Shown: positions 1-7,590, counted from the first letter of the stretch. The stretch is 32,134 bases of DNA from Symsagittifera roscoffensis (GCF_963678635.1 NW_026971069.1:1-32134); one strand, 5' to 3'. Program-made: numbers and translations. Notes: a model not told the origin generated them from the letters alone.

Positions 1-479
1 GGCCAAACAGTAAAAGGTGATGGTGCTATTGTAATGGGCGAAGTATATTTAAATATTTGTTCAGGTGTTGGTGTAAAATCTATTGTTATTATATTATTTG
101 TCATTGGTTTAATAGAATTACCATCTAATATTTGGACTTGTCCTGAAGTTGCAATAAATTTAGATAAACTGTTTAATGCTAAATTAACATTAATATCTTC
201 AATTTCAAGATAATTAAGAGAATTATCATAAGGAACTTTATCTGCATCGGGTACTTGAGCATTTTTTAATTTGCCATTGGTATTTAATGTAGCTATACCA
301 TCAGATATACCACCGTTTAAATTTTTTATTGCATTAATCATATCTCCAAAAGTTGTTTTGTATGATGTTCCAGCTGGATCATTGGAAGTGTCAGTTGTAT
401 CAACTATATAATGCGTATCTGTTAATAATAAATTATCACTATCTTTATTTATTAAATCTGTTAATTTTCTGCTTGCCAT
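1..479 (-). CDS. Fibre-like virion protein, C-terminus beyond the window edge
   Basis: The reading frame is open from an ATG at 479 down to position 1 without a stop, giving at least 159 residues of N-terminal sequence. Residues about 75-95 carry a motif of the type GIATLNTNGKLKNAQVP, which is the classic linker seen in many phage tail-fibre and appendage proteins (compare GVAALDSNAKIIASQL in the protein at 3188-4297). The start MASRKLTDL with alternating polar and beta-prone residues also fits a virion appendage. The gene begins one base after the stop of the upstream gene (481-483), so the two are translationally linked. The receptor-binding or head domain would lie in the missing part. The fibre-like class is inferred from the linker motif; the exact role is unknown. 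Confidence 0.7.
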   Translation of the reverse strand, partial: MASRKLTDLINKDSDNLLLTDTHYIVDTTDTSNDPAGTSYKTTFGDMINAIKNLNGGISDGIATLNTNGKLKNAQVPDADKVPYDNSLNYLEIEDINVNLALNSLSKFIATSGQVQILDGNSIKPMTNNIITIDFTPTPEQIFKYTSPITIAPSPFTVW

Positions 480-480
480 T

Positions 481-1569
481 TTAATTTCCTATAGGTTTAT
501 CATCTAAATTATAATTATCATTTGATATAATAACATTATTTTTATTAAATATTTTATTGTTTAAATTTCTAAATGCTTTTGTTGTTGGATTCATAAATAT
601 ATCATTATTTGTAACTTGATTTACTTGCTGCCATTGGTATTGGTGTATATAATAAGATTTAGAATATCCCGCCATATTATCAACAGTAGGAGTTATATTA
701 CTCATAGGAATGCTACTAGTTAATTGAGGGTTAAAATGAGAATTTATTAAAACTTTATACAACGGTAATCTTAACATTTCTGCAATATCTCTTGCTGTTC
801 TTCCAGTGATTTCATTTTTAGAAGGTATAAATACATAAGTAGAAAAATTAGCTAATTGTTCGATATTCCAACCATTTAAAGTGGCTACATTTTGTACGGC
901 ATCTAATGGTGAACTTCTCGCTTTACCCGTTTGATAATCATCTAAAACAACAAATAGCCAATAATCTATATTTGCAGATCCTTCGTAAGATTCTATAAGT
1001 CTTTCTAAATTTGAACCACCTGAAATTTTAATTTTAGTGGATACTAATATATTTTCTATATTTATGTCAGTATAAATATTATTGTGTATTGTAATATTTA
1101 TGGTCGTTGGGCTTATTACTGTTACAGTATGAAAATCATTAATTATATTGTCACTATAATTTTCAATTAATAAAGGATTGCCTATAGAAGTTGTTATATC
1201 TGTATTATTTTCAAAAGTAAATGTTTTTCTATTAGGCACTGTTTTGACATTGAATGTACCATTTAAAGATGGAATATCAGAATTTTGTATCATGATATCA
1301 TTTTGCCAATTTTGAGTTAAATCGTGGTCTTGTATAGTTGTTGCTGTAATTATGCCATCATTATTAGTCATTTGAGATATATCCAAATTAACTAATGCAT
1401 TATGTATTGATATTTTATCTCCTGTTTTTAAGTTATGATTTGATTCAAAATTTATAGTTATTAAATCGTTATTAACATCTAAACTACTAACATTTAAAGT
1501 CGTATTAAATAAATTAGTATATTGAGGTAAATATTTAATAAGGTGATTAATAATATCTGAAGAAAACAT
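481..1569 (-). CDS. Virion structural protein with repeated FCCH/SH3-like beta domains
   Basis: This is a 362-residue protein. The first half holds at least two copies of a beta-repeat: HNLKTGDKISIHN near residues 45-57, then HDLTQNWQNDIMIQNSDI...LNGTFNVKTV...FTFEN near 82-121. This is the pattern of small beta domains (often labelled FCCH or E1-like in phage baseplate and fibre proteins) in which a 'H-x-L-x-T-G' turn is followed by 'NGTF-x-V' strands. Residues about 180-290 form a different, more globular region with SGGSNLERLIESYEG and TARDIAEMLRLPLYKVL. The same beta-repeat type occurs in the baseplate J protein at 21872-23242. The gene sits between the large terminase and the edge gene, an unusual place for such a protein. 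Virion function is inferred; no enzyme motif was seen. Confidence 0.65.
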   Translation of the reverse strand: MFSSDIINHLIKYLPQYTNLFNTTLNVSSLDVNNDLITINFESNHNLKTGDKISIHNALVNLDISQMTNNDGIITATTIQDHDLTQNWQNDIMIQNSDIPSLNGTFNVKTVPNRKTFTFENNTDITTSIGNPLLIENYSDNIINDFHTVTVISPTTINITIHNNIYTDINIENILVSTKIKISGGSNLERLIESYEGSANIDYWLFVVLDDYQTGKARSSPLDAVQNVATLNGWNIEQLANFSTYVFIPSKNEITGRTARDIAEMLRLPLYKVLINSHFNPQLTSSIPMSNITPTVDNMAGYSKSYYIHQYQWQQVNQVTNNDIFMNPTTKAFRNLNNKIFNKNNVIISNDNYNLDDKPIGN

Positions 1570-1602
1570 TTTTTTATAAACTTAATTTTGTATGTTATGG
1601 AA

Positions 1603-1631
1603 ATTATATTTTATATACATAAGAATTACAA
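1603..1631 (-). promoter_or_regulatory. Putative internal sigma70-type promoter
   Basis: On the minus strand TTGTAA (1631-1626) is followed after exactly 17 bases by TATAAT (1608-1603). The -35 box overlaps the last codons of the 63-residue gene, and the -10 box lies in the short gap before the gene starting at 1569. In DNA this AT-rich a perfect -10 box arises easily by chance, so the spacing is the main support. Confidence 0.35.
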
Positions 1632-1817
1632 TATCTTAAAATCTTTTAAAAGAGAATGATAAAGTTTTTTTAAAGTTTTTGCTTCATAGTTGATAATTTT
1701 ATTATCATTTTTATATCTAATAATTTTAAATGTATTGTTTGAATAATAAATTGTACTTTTGCTAGATTCACTATGTAATATTTTTATTATTTTCAAATAT
1801 ATTTTTTTATTATTCAT
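1626..1817 (-). CDS. Small basic hypothetical protein (63 aa)
   Basis: This is a 63-residue, lysine-rich protein (start MNNKKIYLKIIKILHSESS) with no recognised family. Its ATG overlaps the stop codon of the large terminase in an ATGA arrangement (1814-1817), the usual sign of translational coupling. Sequence character alternates short basic helices with beta-prone stretches (STIYYSNNTFKIIRY). It is co-transcribed with packaging genes, so a DNA-packaging or head accessory role is possible, but this is only positional inference. The coding call rests on the tight overlap and on being the only open frame in this interval. Confidence 0.55.
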   Translation of the reverse strand: MNNKKIYLKIIKILHSESSKSTIYYSNNTFKIIRYKNDNKIINYEAKTLKKLYHSLLKDFKIL

Positions 1818-3181
1818 TGAATTATCCTAATGTTTCTTTCTTTTGGTTCAAATAAACACATTATAAAAGCATCTGCTTTATTAGGACTATCTATTTCTCT
1901 TTTAGCTAAATCTTTTTTACTTTCAACTTTTACTCTTCCTGAATTGTCAAAATCTTTTCGAGGTGTACTTAATTCAATAATTAAACTATCAATATCATTT
2001 ATTAAAGATGAAATAGATATTATCATATCTTGGTCTATTTTGTCATATTTATTATTTACAGCATTATATGTATATTTAATTTTATCAGCTATTTCCCACC
2101 ATGCTTGAGCTTTTAAATTGGCAAACATATCTATATTTTTGATTTTATCTTTATAAATTTGTTTAGGTCTATTAACACTGGCTCCAGCATTAAATTTGAT
2201 ATGTTTGATATTAGTATTTTTATCTAAATTTAAAGAATTTATAGTTGAACCGACTGAAGCACCTACACCGATACTATCATAAATTATTTTGGCATTATGT
2301 TGAATGGCATAATTATAAACTTTCATAGTAGACTTAACTAACTCATCTTCATCAGCTTTCCACTCTTCTATATGATTAATTAATATTCCATATCTACCCA
2401 CAATAGCATTTTTATCTTTCCCGTCGTCAGCAACATCATAACCAACAAAATTTTGACCTGCGTTTTCAATATTTAAAATTTTATGAGCATCTATACAAGC
2501 TAATATCCATTTTCTTTTTATAAGTGTATCTAAACTTTCACTTAAAGGAATACCCAAATATATATTATTAAATTCATTTTCATCTAATTCTTTTTTTTCT
2601 ATATCAATTAATGATTTGGCACTTTTACTTAAAAATGGATTATCGTGATAATTTATAATTTTTTTATTTAAATTAACTAATGTTTTATTAACAAAAGTTT
2701 TATAAACAAAATCGGTGTCGTAGCGTGGATTAAAAACAAATATTAAAAAGCTACCTTGTTTTCTTAAAACTGTTGGTTTAATTAAATTATATTGTTTGCT
2801 AGTTAATAATTCTGATTCTTCAAAAAATGTAATATCTATACTATCCAAACCTTTAATTTCTGTTAAGTTTCTTTCAATTCCATAAAAAATAAATTGACTG
2901 CCGCATTTTGATTTTATCCCATTAGCTGAAATATCAAAAAAATTAGCTAAATATTGATCTTTATCAAGTATAGTTTTAAATGTTGAAAATACCGATTCTG
3001 AAAGTTTATTTTGAAAACGCCTTAAACATAATATTCTAACTTTATATTTTGCTGAAATATATAATAAATAGGAACATACATCATATGTTTTTGAACTTAA
3101 TCTACCACCATATAAAACATTTATTTGTTTTAAATTATCCCAAAAACATTTTAAATTTTCATTTAATTGGGTTTGTATCAT
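1814..3181 (-). CDS. terL: Terminase large subunit (packaging ATPase-nuclease, PBSX/SPP1-like)
   Basis: The large terminase powers DNA translocation into the prohead and cuts the concatemer. The 455-residue length is usual for the Terminase_3/6 type. The ATPase half shows a Walker A-like loop GGRLSSKT at residues 25-32, a Walker B with catalytic acids ITFFEE at 117-122, and the family motif FNPRYDTDFVYKTF at about 150-163. The RNase H-like nuclease half shows GYDVADDGKDKNA around Asp249, a second acid in IIYDSIGVG (Asp302), and a third in the C-terminal NKADAF (Asp437). The glycine before the Walker lysine is replaced by Ser, a variation also known in SPP1-like terminases. The gene follows two virion protein genes rather than directly following the small subunit. 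Confidence 0.95.
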   Translation of the reverse strand: MIQTQLNENLKCFWDNLKQINVLYGGRLSSKTYDVCSYLLYISAKYKVRILCLRRFQNKLSESVFSTFKTILDKDQYLANFFDISANGIKSKCGSQFIFYGIERNLTEIKGLDSIDITFFEESELLTSKQYNLIKPTVLRKQGSFLIFVFNPRYDTDFVYKTFVNKTLVNLNKKIINYHDNPFLSKSAKSLIDIEKKELDENEFNNIYLGIPLSESLDTLIKRKWILACIDAHKILNIENAGQNFVGYDVADDGKDKNAIVGRYGILINHIEEWKADEDELVKSTMKVYNYAIQHNAKIIYDSIGVGASVGSTINSLNLDKNTNIKHIKFNAGASVNRPKQIYKDKIKNIDMFANLKAQAWWEIADKIKYTYNAVNNKYDKIDQDMIISISSLINDIDSLIIELSTPRKDFDNSGRVKVESKKDLAKREIDSPNKADAFIMCLFEPKERNIRIIQ

Positions 3182-3187
3182 TGATAT

Positions 3188-4297
3188 TTAAATTTTTCCT
3201 ACAACTTCCACTATCATTGAACACTCTGATAAATTGTTATTACCCATATACCAATAAGTAATGTTACCGCCCGTGATTCTTAATTCAATTAAAATGTCAA
3301 TATTCGCTTGAACAAATGCAAAACTTGGCACACAATTAACATTTAAACTTTGATTTTGTGAGGCAAAAGTTGAAGCAAAAGTACCTATTTGAATTGTTGA
3401 AGGTGTTGTAACATCATATAGACTAAACCCCAAAAACGGACTGTTACCAATCGTACTAACAAAACCGGTAATTTTATAATAATATCCAGCTTTAAGTTTA
3501 ACTCTTCCTTTACAATGAACACCGTTATTTGTTGTATAAGTAAGTGTTCCTAAAGTTTGTAAATTTGCTGGATCAATATGAATTCTTGTGGTGTTAAATG
3601 GGCAATGATCTCCAATATTTTTATAAGAACTTGTAGAAGCTGTTAGTTTATAAATACCATAACTAATTAATTCATTTTTTGCAAGTTTTTTATCATCAAG
3701 TTCATCAATAGCTTCTTGAACATTCGTTCCAGTAATAGTACCATATGGGATATTAGATATATAAGTTGCTGCAGTGGGTGCCGTATCTACATATATATCT
3801 ATAATAATAATTTGAGCTTTTGTAACATCATTAGAAAATTTAATATTTTCGCCGGATTTGACTGGAATATTACCATCATTTACAATTAAATTACCATCAG
3901 AAATAATATTAAAATAATCTCCATTAAAATAACTTGTAACACTATCAATATATACATTTCCTGTAGAATTACCTGTTAAGTCTGCATTACCAGACAAACC
4001 ACCTCTGAATTTTGATGTTCCTGCAGTAGCATTATTTATATAATTTACAATAGCTCTTTCACTGACTATTGAAGTTGCAGAATTGTTAATCATTGTTGCA
4101 TCATCTGAAACTCTTGTAGCATCTAATAATTTGTCAGCAGTTTGTGCTACAATATCACTATCTAATGCAATATCTAATTGGCTTGCAATAATTTTTGCAT
4201 TTGAATCTAATGCCGCTACGCCATTTGGTTGTCCTTTTTCATCTGGAGAAATACCGCCGCCGCCAGAACCTGATAATTTTTTAGTTAAATTACTCAT
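3188..4297 (-). CDS. Tail-fibre/appendage-like virion protein
   Basis: This is a 369-residue protein. It starts with a Gly-rich segment (GSGGGG, residues 10-15) and then the fibre linker GVAALDSNAKIIASQLD at about 26-42, typical of phage tail-fibre N-terminal regions. A middle region (about 95-200) is rich in short beta strands with Asn, Gly and Thr (FRGGLSGNADLTGNSTGNVY), ending in IPYGTITGTNVQEAIDELDDKK, another motif common in fibres. The last 150 residues form a separate beta-rich domain that could be the receptor-binding head. No catalytic motif was seen. Its position between the small and large terminase genes is unusual and suggests insertion of a host-range module. The fibre-like class is fairly secure; the receptor role is inference. 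Confidence 0.75.
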   Translation of the reverse strand: MSNLTKKLSGSGGGGISPDEKGQPNGVAALDSNAKIIASQLDIALDSDIVAQTADKLLDATRVSDDATMINNSATSIVSERAIVNYINNATAGTSKFRGGLSGNADLTGNSTGNVYIDSVTSYFNGDYFNIISDGNLIVNDGNIPVKSGENIKFSNDVTKAQIIIIDIYVDTAPTAATYISNIPYGTITGTNVQEAIDELDDKKLAKNELISYGIYKLTASTSSYKNIGDHCPFNTTRIHIDPANLQTLGTLTYTTNNGVHCKGRVKLKAGYYYKITGFVSTIGNSPFLGFSLYDVTTPSTIQIGTFASTFASQNQSLNVNCVPSFAFVQANIDILIELRITGGNITYWYMGNNNLSECSMIVEVVGKI

Positions 4298-4308
4298 TAT
4301 TAAACCCT

Positions 4309-4587
4309 TTAAGTTGTTGTAGAAAAATCTATCGAAGTGGCTTCATTAGGATCTTGAACTATTAGTTGATATTCAGCATTTGCCTCTAATTCTATTATGA
4401 CAGTATCATTTTGAGTATAACTAAAATCATCATCGGTTAATTGATTAAACCATGTTGTCCCATAACGACTTAAAAATTTGACAATTCCAGTTCCAAAATT
4501 TCCATTCATATAAACAGTTAAATTACCGCCTTTATGTTTAAAAATTTCTGATTCGGGTGTTGATTCGTTTAATGTAAATAATGCCAT
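4309..4587 (-). CDS. Small beta-rich protein next to terminase, probable virion component
   Basis: This is a 92-residue protein with no clear family. Predicted strands dominate (GGNLTVYMNGNFGTGIVKFLSRYGTTWF, then DTVIIELEANAEYQLIVQD), ending in a Thr-rich tail. This resembles small virion accessory or domain-like proteins that accompany fibres. The upstream sequence on the minus strand holds a good ribosome binding site (AAGGT about 8 bases before the ATG at 4587). The gene lies three bases after the small terminase stop and shortly before the fibre-like gene, so it belongs to the same transcript. A role with the neighbouring fibre is possible but unproven. Confidence 0.55.
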   Translation of the reverse strand: MALFTLNESTPESEIFKHKGGNLTVYMNGNFGTGIVKFLSRYGTTWFNQLTDDDFSYTQNDTVIIELEANAEYQLIVQDPNEATSIDFSTTT

Positions 4588-4590
4588 TTT

Positions 4591-5010
4591 TTATACCTTA
4601 TTTTTATCTTTATAAAAATCATTTAAATTTAATGTTTGTGGTGTCATTGTACCATCAGAAGATTGTAAGTCAATATTAACATCTTGTTTTTCTTTCCAAC
4701 CTGCTTGAGTTTTAAGATAAAAGATTGCTGAGGCAGTATCTCCATTAATTGCTTTTTGTAATAATCCTTGCCCAACAGAAGAAATAGCTTTTGATTTTCC
4801 TTTTTTATAATGTTCAAAAACTTCTGGTTGTCTTTCCATAATAGCATAAAAAGTATTTCTAACCATACCAAAATAATCAGCTATTTGTTTAATAGATAAG
4901 ACACTTGCTAATGCTTCTACTTGCATAATTTCGGCATCATTTAAAACTTTTTGAGGTTTTCCGCCATTTTCACCTTGTTTATTTTTTTTAGTTTTTTGTA
5001 TTTTTTGCAT
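4591..5010 (-). CDS. terS: Terminase small subunit (DNA recognition)
   Basis: The 139-residue protein has the layout of small terminases: a basic N-terminal tail, a helix-turn-helix at about residues 36-58 (SVLSIKQIADYFGMVRNTFYAIMERQP), a central helical oligomerisation region (HYKKGKSKAISSVGQGLLQKAINGDTASAIFYLKTQAGWKEKQ, positions 68-110), and a short C-terminal tail. 'GDTASAIFYLKTQAGWKEK' is a very typical phrase of this family. It binds the packaging start site and recruits the large subunit. An AAGGAT ribosome binding site precedes the ATG. The partner gene terL is about 1.4 kb downstream, separated by two virion-protein genes. Confidence 0.9.
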   Translation of the reverse strand: MQKIQKTKKNKQGENGGKPQKVLNDAEIMQVEALASVLSIKQIADYFGMVRNTFYAIMERQPEVFEHYKKGKSKAISSVGQGLLQKAINGDTASAIFYLKTQAGWKEKQDVNIDLQSSDGTMTPQTLNLNDFYKDKNKV

Positions 5011-5041
5011 TTTTTATCCTTTTAATATTTATCAAAATTTA

Positions 5042-5362
5042 TTAAAAATTTTTACTAAAAAAATCAAAATATTTAGTTTGTTTATAATTGTTTGCTATTT
5101 GTATTGGATCTATTTGAATATTTTTTTGTTTATTTATTTTATATCTTTTCATTTTTATATTTTGATCATAAACAATTTTAAAATTTTTTAATTTTTTAAT
5201 CATTTCCATATTTAATTTTTTTACTATTCTGCCTTTTGAAAATTCTTTTAAAGGTTGAATATTAGACAAATTTATTAATTTTATTAATGTCATATGAGAG
5301 CACCCAATTATTGGGCTTGCTTCAGCTATTTTATAATTTATGTTCATATTTTTTTTATTCAT
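5042..5362 (-). CDS. Small basic protein, possible helix-turn-helix DNA-binding protein
   Basis: This is a 106-residue, strongly basic protein. Residues about 10-40 (YKIAEASPIIGCSHMTLIKLINLSNIQP) have the spacing of an excisionase/MerR-like or Nu1-like winged helix-turn-helix, followed by a lysine-rich helix and tail. No family can be named with confidence. Its start overlaps the stop of the preceding 70-residue gene by one base (TAATG at 5362), and a second in-frame ATG lies five codons downstream. Neither has a clear ribosome binding site, consistent with translational coupling. As the second gene of the leftward transcript, just before terS, it could regulate transcription or help recognise DNA for packaging. 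Confidence 0.55.
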   Translation of the reverse strand: MNKKNMNINYKIAEASPIIGCSHMTLIKLINLSNIQPLKEFSKGRIVKKLNMEMIKKLKNFKIVYDQNIKMKRYKINKQKNIQIDPIQIANNYKQTKYFDFFSKNF

Positions 5363-5574
5363 TATATATTAATATCATATAAATGATTTATTTTTAATTG
5401 ATTATTACTAATTTCAATTATTTTTCTTAATGCTGGAGTTTGTAAATTGCCTTGATTTTTCACAAAAACTCTATATAAATTTTGATAATGTATTTTTGTT
5501 TTTTTGCTTAATTCATTTAAATTATTGCAATTAGTTTTTTGTAAAATAAAGTTTAAATTTTCTGTTTTATCCAT
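5362..5574 (-). CDS. Small helix-turn-helix regulator (Cro/CI-like size)
   Basis: This is a 70-residue protein whose sequence fits a small XRE-like fold: LNFILQKTNCNNLNELSKKTKIHYQNLYRVF (about residues 7-37) gives helix 1, helix 2 (NLNELSKKT) and a recognition helix (HYQNLYRVF), followed by TPALRKIIEISN as helix 4. It is the first gene of the leftward transcript, directly behind a divergent promoter pair, the classic position for a phage Cro/CI-type regulator. No obvious ribosome binding site precedes the ATG, and the predicted leader is only about 25 bases. Function is inferred from fold pattern and position; no partner repressor of larger size was found in the window. Confidence 0.6.
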   Translation of the reverse strand: MDKTENLNFILQKTNCNNLNELSKKTKIHYQNLYRVFVKNQGNLQTPALRKIIEISNNQLKINHLYDINI

Positions 5575-5606
5575 TTTTATATTTGTTTTTGTGTAAATAT
5601 GTAATT

Positions 5607-5615
5607 ATTATAACA
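5607..5615 (-). promoter_or_regulatory. Extended -10 promoter for the leftward transcript
   Basis: On the minus strand the sequence reads TGTTATAAT, a perfect -10 hexamer with the extended TGN element. No good -35 box lies 16-18 bases upstream, as is usual for extended -10 promoters. It would start transcription near 5600, giving a leader of about 25 bases before the regulator at 5574. It faces away from the promoter at 5722-5730. Confidence 0.5.
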
Positions 5616-5721
5616 TAATATATCAATATATAAAGATATAAATCAATAAAATATTCTTAATAATTAATTATACAATTATTTTTAAAAAATAATGTAATAT
5701 TATTTAATATTTTTTTACTTA

Positions 5722-5730
5722 TGATATAAT
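5722..5730 (+). promoter_or_regulatory. Extended -10 promoter for the spanin/membrane-protein cassette
   Basis: TGATATAAT is a perfect -10 hexamer with the extended TGN element, 30 bases before the ATG at 5761. No convincing -35 box is present. The predicted leader is about 24 bases of A/T without a Shine-Dalgarno sequence. Together with the leftward promoter it makes a divergent control region of about 190 bases (5575-5760) with no other coding content. Confidence 0.45.
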
Positions 5731-5760
5731 TAAATTATTTGTTAATAATTTTTAAAAAAA

Positions 5761-6294
5761 ATGAAAAAAATTATAATTATTGTTACATGTTTATTACTTT
5801 ATTCATGTGGTCAAGTGGGTAAACTCATACCGAATTTTGGATATAATAAAGATAATCAATCTACTTCTAGTTCTGATACTTTAAGTCAATCTATAGGTTA
5901 TGCTAGTGTATCTGCCACATTAGGGGAAAACCAATCTAAAAGTTATAATAAATCAAATATCACATCCAATGATTTAAATAATGAAATGGAACTTGCACAA
6001 AATACTAGTGAAACCAATTTTGGTGGTTCTCATGTTGATAATAGTAAAAAAAAAATAATATCAAATACTAACAAAGATAATGAAGAAACATTTTATCGTA
6101 GTTCGGCTAATCAAATTATTTATAATAGAATGACATTATTTGAATTATTATGTATTTTATGTTTTATGGCATTTGTTGCTGGTGTTATAACTTATAGTGC
6201 TTATCATGTCGGCTTTATAACTGGGAAATTAAAAAATAAAATGAATAATATAAAAAATAAATATAATAATTGTAAAAAAAATAATGAGGTATAA
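5761..6294 (+). CDS. Lipoprotein with C-terminal membrane anchor, u-spanin-like
   Basis: The 177-residue protein begins with a lipoprotein signal (KK, a hydrophobic stretch, then lipobox LYSC with the modified Cys at 16). A hydrophilic Ser/Asn/Lys-rich region of about 105 residues follows, then one transmembrane segment at about 125-153 (LFELLCILCFMAFVAGVITYSAYHVGFI), and a short, strongly basic C-terminal tail (KLKNKMNNIKNKYNN). An outer-membrane lipid anchor and an inner-membrane C-terminal helix in one chain is the defining topology of unimolecular spanins such as phage T1 gp11, which fuse the two membranes at the end of lysis. The topology is seen directly; the spanin role is inferred. 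It heads a three-gene plus-strand cassette with two multi-pass membrane proteins. An alternative is a surface-exposed exclusion lipoprotein. Confidence 0.65.
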   Translation: MKKIIIIVTCLLLYSCGQVGKLIPNFGYNKDNQSTSSSDTLSQSIGYASVSATLGENQSKSYNKSNITSNDLNNEMELAQNTSETNFGGSHVDNSKKKIISNTNKDNEETFYRSSANQIIYNRMTLFELLCILCFMAFVAGVITYSAYHVGFITGKLKNKMNNIKNKYNNCKKNNEV

Positions 6295-6295
6295 A

Positions 6296-6682
6296 ATGCT
6301 TAAAAAAGAAAATAAAATTATAATTTTAATACTAACAATTATTTGTGTTATATGGTTATTTATAGGAATTTATCATTTAATAATAAAACAATCAATAAAT
6401 ACATATATCGCAGATGTATTACTTAATTCTTTATCATTATTTTATATATATAAAATTATAAAAGATAATAATTTTATAGGCAATATAAAATTAAAATTTT
6501 CATTATTTTTTTTATTTAATGGGGTATTTTTTTTATTATGGAATTGTGTTACATTAATATTAAATAATAATATAGAAAGTTTTGATACATTTTATTTTTT
6601 TTCTGATTTTTTAATGATTATTTTATCATTATTATTATGTGATAAAGATATATGTATTAAAATTCAAAAATTTTTTAAATGA
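6296..6682 (+). CDS. Four-helix integral membrane protein
   Basis: The product is 128 residues with four predicted transmembrane segments at about 8-30, 39-55, 66-89 and 98-115, and a basic C-terminal tail. An in-frame ATG lies four codons upstream at 6284, but GAGG at 6286-6289 sits 6 bases before the ATG at 6296, so 6296 is the better start. The start lies within two bases of the spanin-like gene's stop (6292-6294), and the end overlaps the next gene by an ATGA. No family is recognised. Its place beside a spanin-like gene makes a holin or holin regulator possible; a superinfection-exclusion or moron protein is the main alternative. Confidence 0.6.
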   Translation: MLKKENKIIILILTIICVIWLFIGIYHLIIKQSINTYIADVLLNSLSLFYIYKIIKDNNFIGNIKLKFSLFFLFNGVFFLLWNCVTLILNNNIESFDTFYFFSDFLMIILSLLLCDKDICIKIQKFFK

Positions 6683-7161
6683 GAAATAATAAAAATAAAT
6701 TATATATAATTGATATTGGATGTATTATCTTATTAATTATCAAATTAACAAAAATCATTATGGGAATTAAAGTGATGTTGACAAAATATCCAATTAAAGA
6801 AAATATAATTATCACTATATGTGCTACAGGATCATTTTTTTGGTTTTGTTATTTTATAAAAAATACTCAAGTTTATATTTTTATTGAATCCATAGAATCA
6901 ATATTAACATTTGTATTATTTACATTACTTGGTATATATATTGTTTATAAAAATTTATATTTAAAAATAAACATTACAATTTTTTATTCAATAGTATTAA
7001 TTGCAATTGGTTTTATAGATGCTTTACTTGATATATCAATTTTAAATAACTTAACATCTTATGATAGTTCAGTTACTTATGCCATTATATGCGATACTTT
7101 TTATATTATTGCTGGAATTATTTTATTATTTTTATTAATAAATCATCAAAAAAATAAATAA
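6679..7161 (+). CDS. Multi-pass integral membrane protein
   Basis: This 160-residue protein has about five predicted transmembrane segments (roughly 9-33, 43-61, 68-90, 97-118 and 132-154), short loops, and a basic C-terminus (NHQKNK). Its ATG overlaps the stop of the preceding membrane-protein gene (ATGA at 6679-6682), so the two are translationally coupled and probably act together. It is similar in size and character to that neighbour but no clear repeat between them was seen. Family unknown. It is the last gene before a 1-kb non-coding region. Possible roles are holin/antiholin partner, membrane exclusion protein, or membrane anchor for replication. Confidence 0.6.
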   Translation: MRNNKNKLYIIDIGCIILLIIKLTKIIMGIKVMLTKYPIKENIIITICATGSFFWFCYFIKNTQVYIFIESIESILTFVLFTLLGIYIVYKNLYLKINITIFYSIVLIAIGFIDALLDISILNNLTSYDSSVTYAIICDTFYIIAGIILLFLLINHQKNK

Positions 7162-7258
7162 AATCAAATCAAACCAAATCAAATATTATCAAAATACATT
7201 ACAAATTTTAAAAGTAATGGTATTTCTTAAACCTTTATAATTCAATATATTTAAAGAA

Positions 7259-7300
7259 TATGGCACATAGTGGCATATTAATAGTAATAGTATGGCACAT
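7259..7300. repeat. Direct repeats of TATGGCACAT
   Basis: TATGGCACAT occurs at 7259-7268 and again at 7291-7300, start to start 32 bases apart (about three helical turns), with a partial copy (TGGCATATT) at 7271-7279 between them. Spacing by whole helical turns suggests binding sites for a protein on one face of the DNA, either replication-initiator iterons or operators. No binding protein can be named. Confidence 0.4.
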
Positions 7301-7590
7301 TTTAATTAAAACCATAAAAATACAAAAATACTTATGGAATATTAAAACTATTCAAAATAATAAAAATAATTAAGATGTGTAAATCCACTACACTCAATAT
7401 TTTCAATTATAGCATTTAAATTGATTTTAAGGCTCATTCATGGCTTTTTTATTCATTTTATAACACTATGTATAACAAATAAATTATCAATCAACCTTGA
7501 TACCTTTATGTTGATTTTTAAATATTATCCAAAAAAATAATTTTATATTTTATCATAAACCCTATAAAAACATAGATTTGTGTTTATGAT

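Noticed and set aside
1830-2108. Plus-strand open frame antisense to the large terminase
   Set aside because: The minus-strand frame has all terminase motifs; the plus-strand frame has no start signal and its hydrophobic composition is a by-product of AT-rich antisense coding.
4644-4871. Second minus-strand frame inside the small terminase gene
   Set aside because: Overlaps the family-typical HTH and oligomerisation regions in another frame and has no ribosome binding site.
7377-7393. GTGTA/TACAC hairpin as terminator of the membrane-protein cassette
   Set aside because: Only 5 bp, A/T-rich, and not followed by a T-run.
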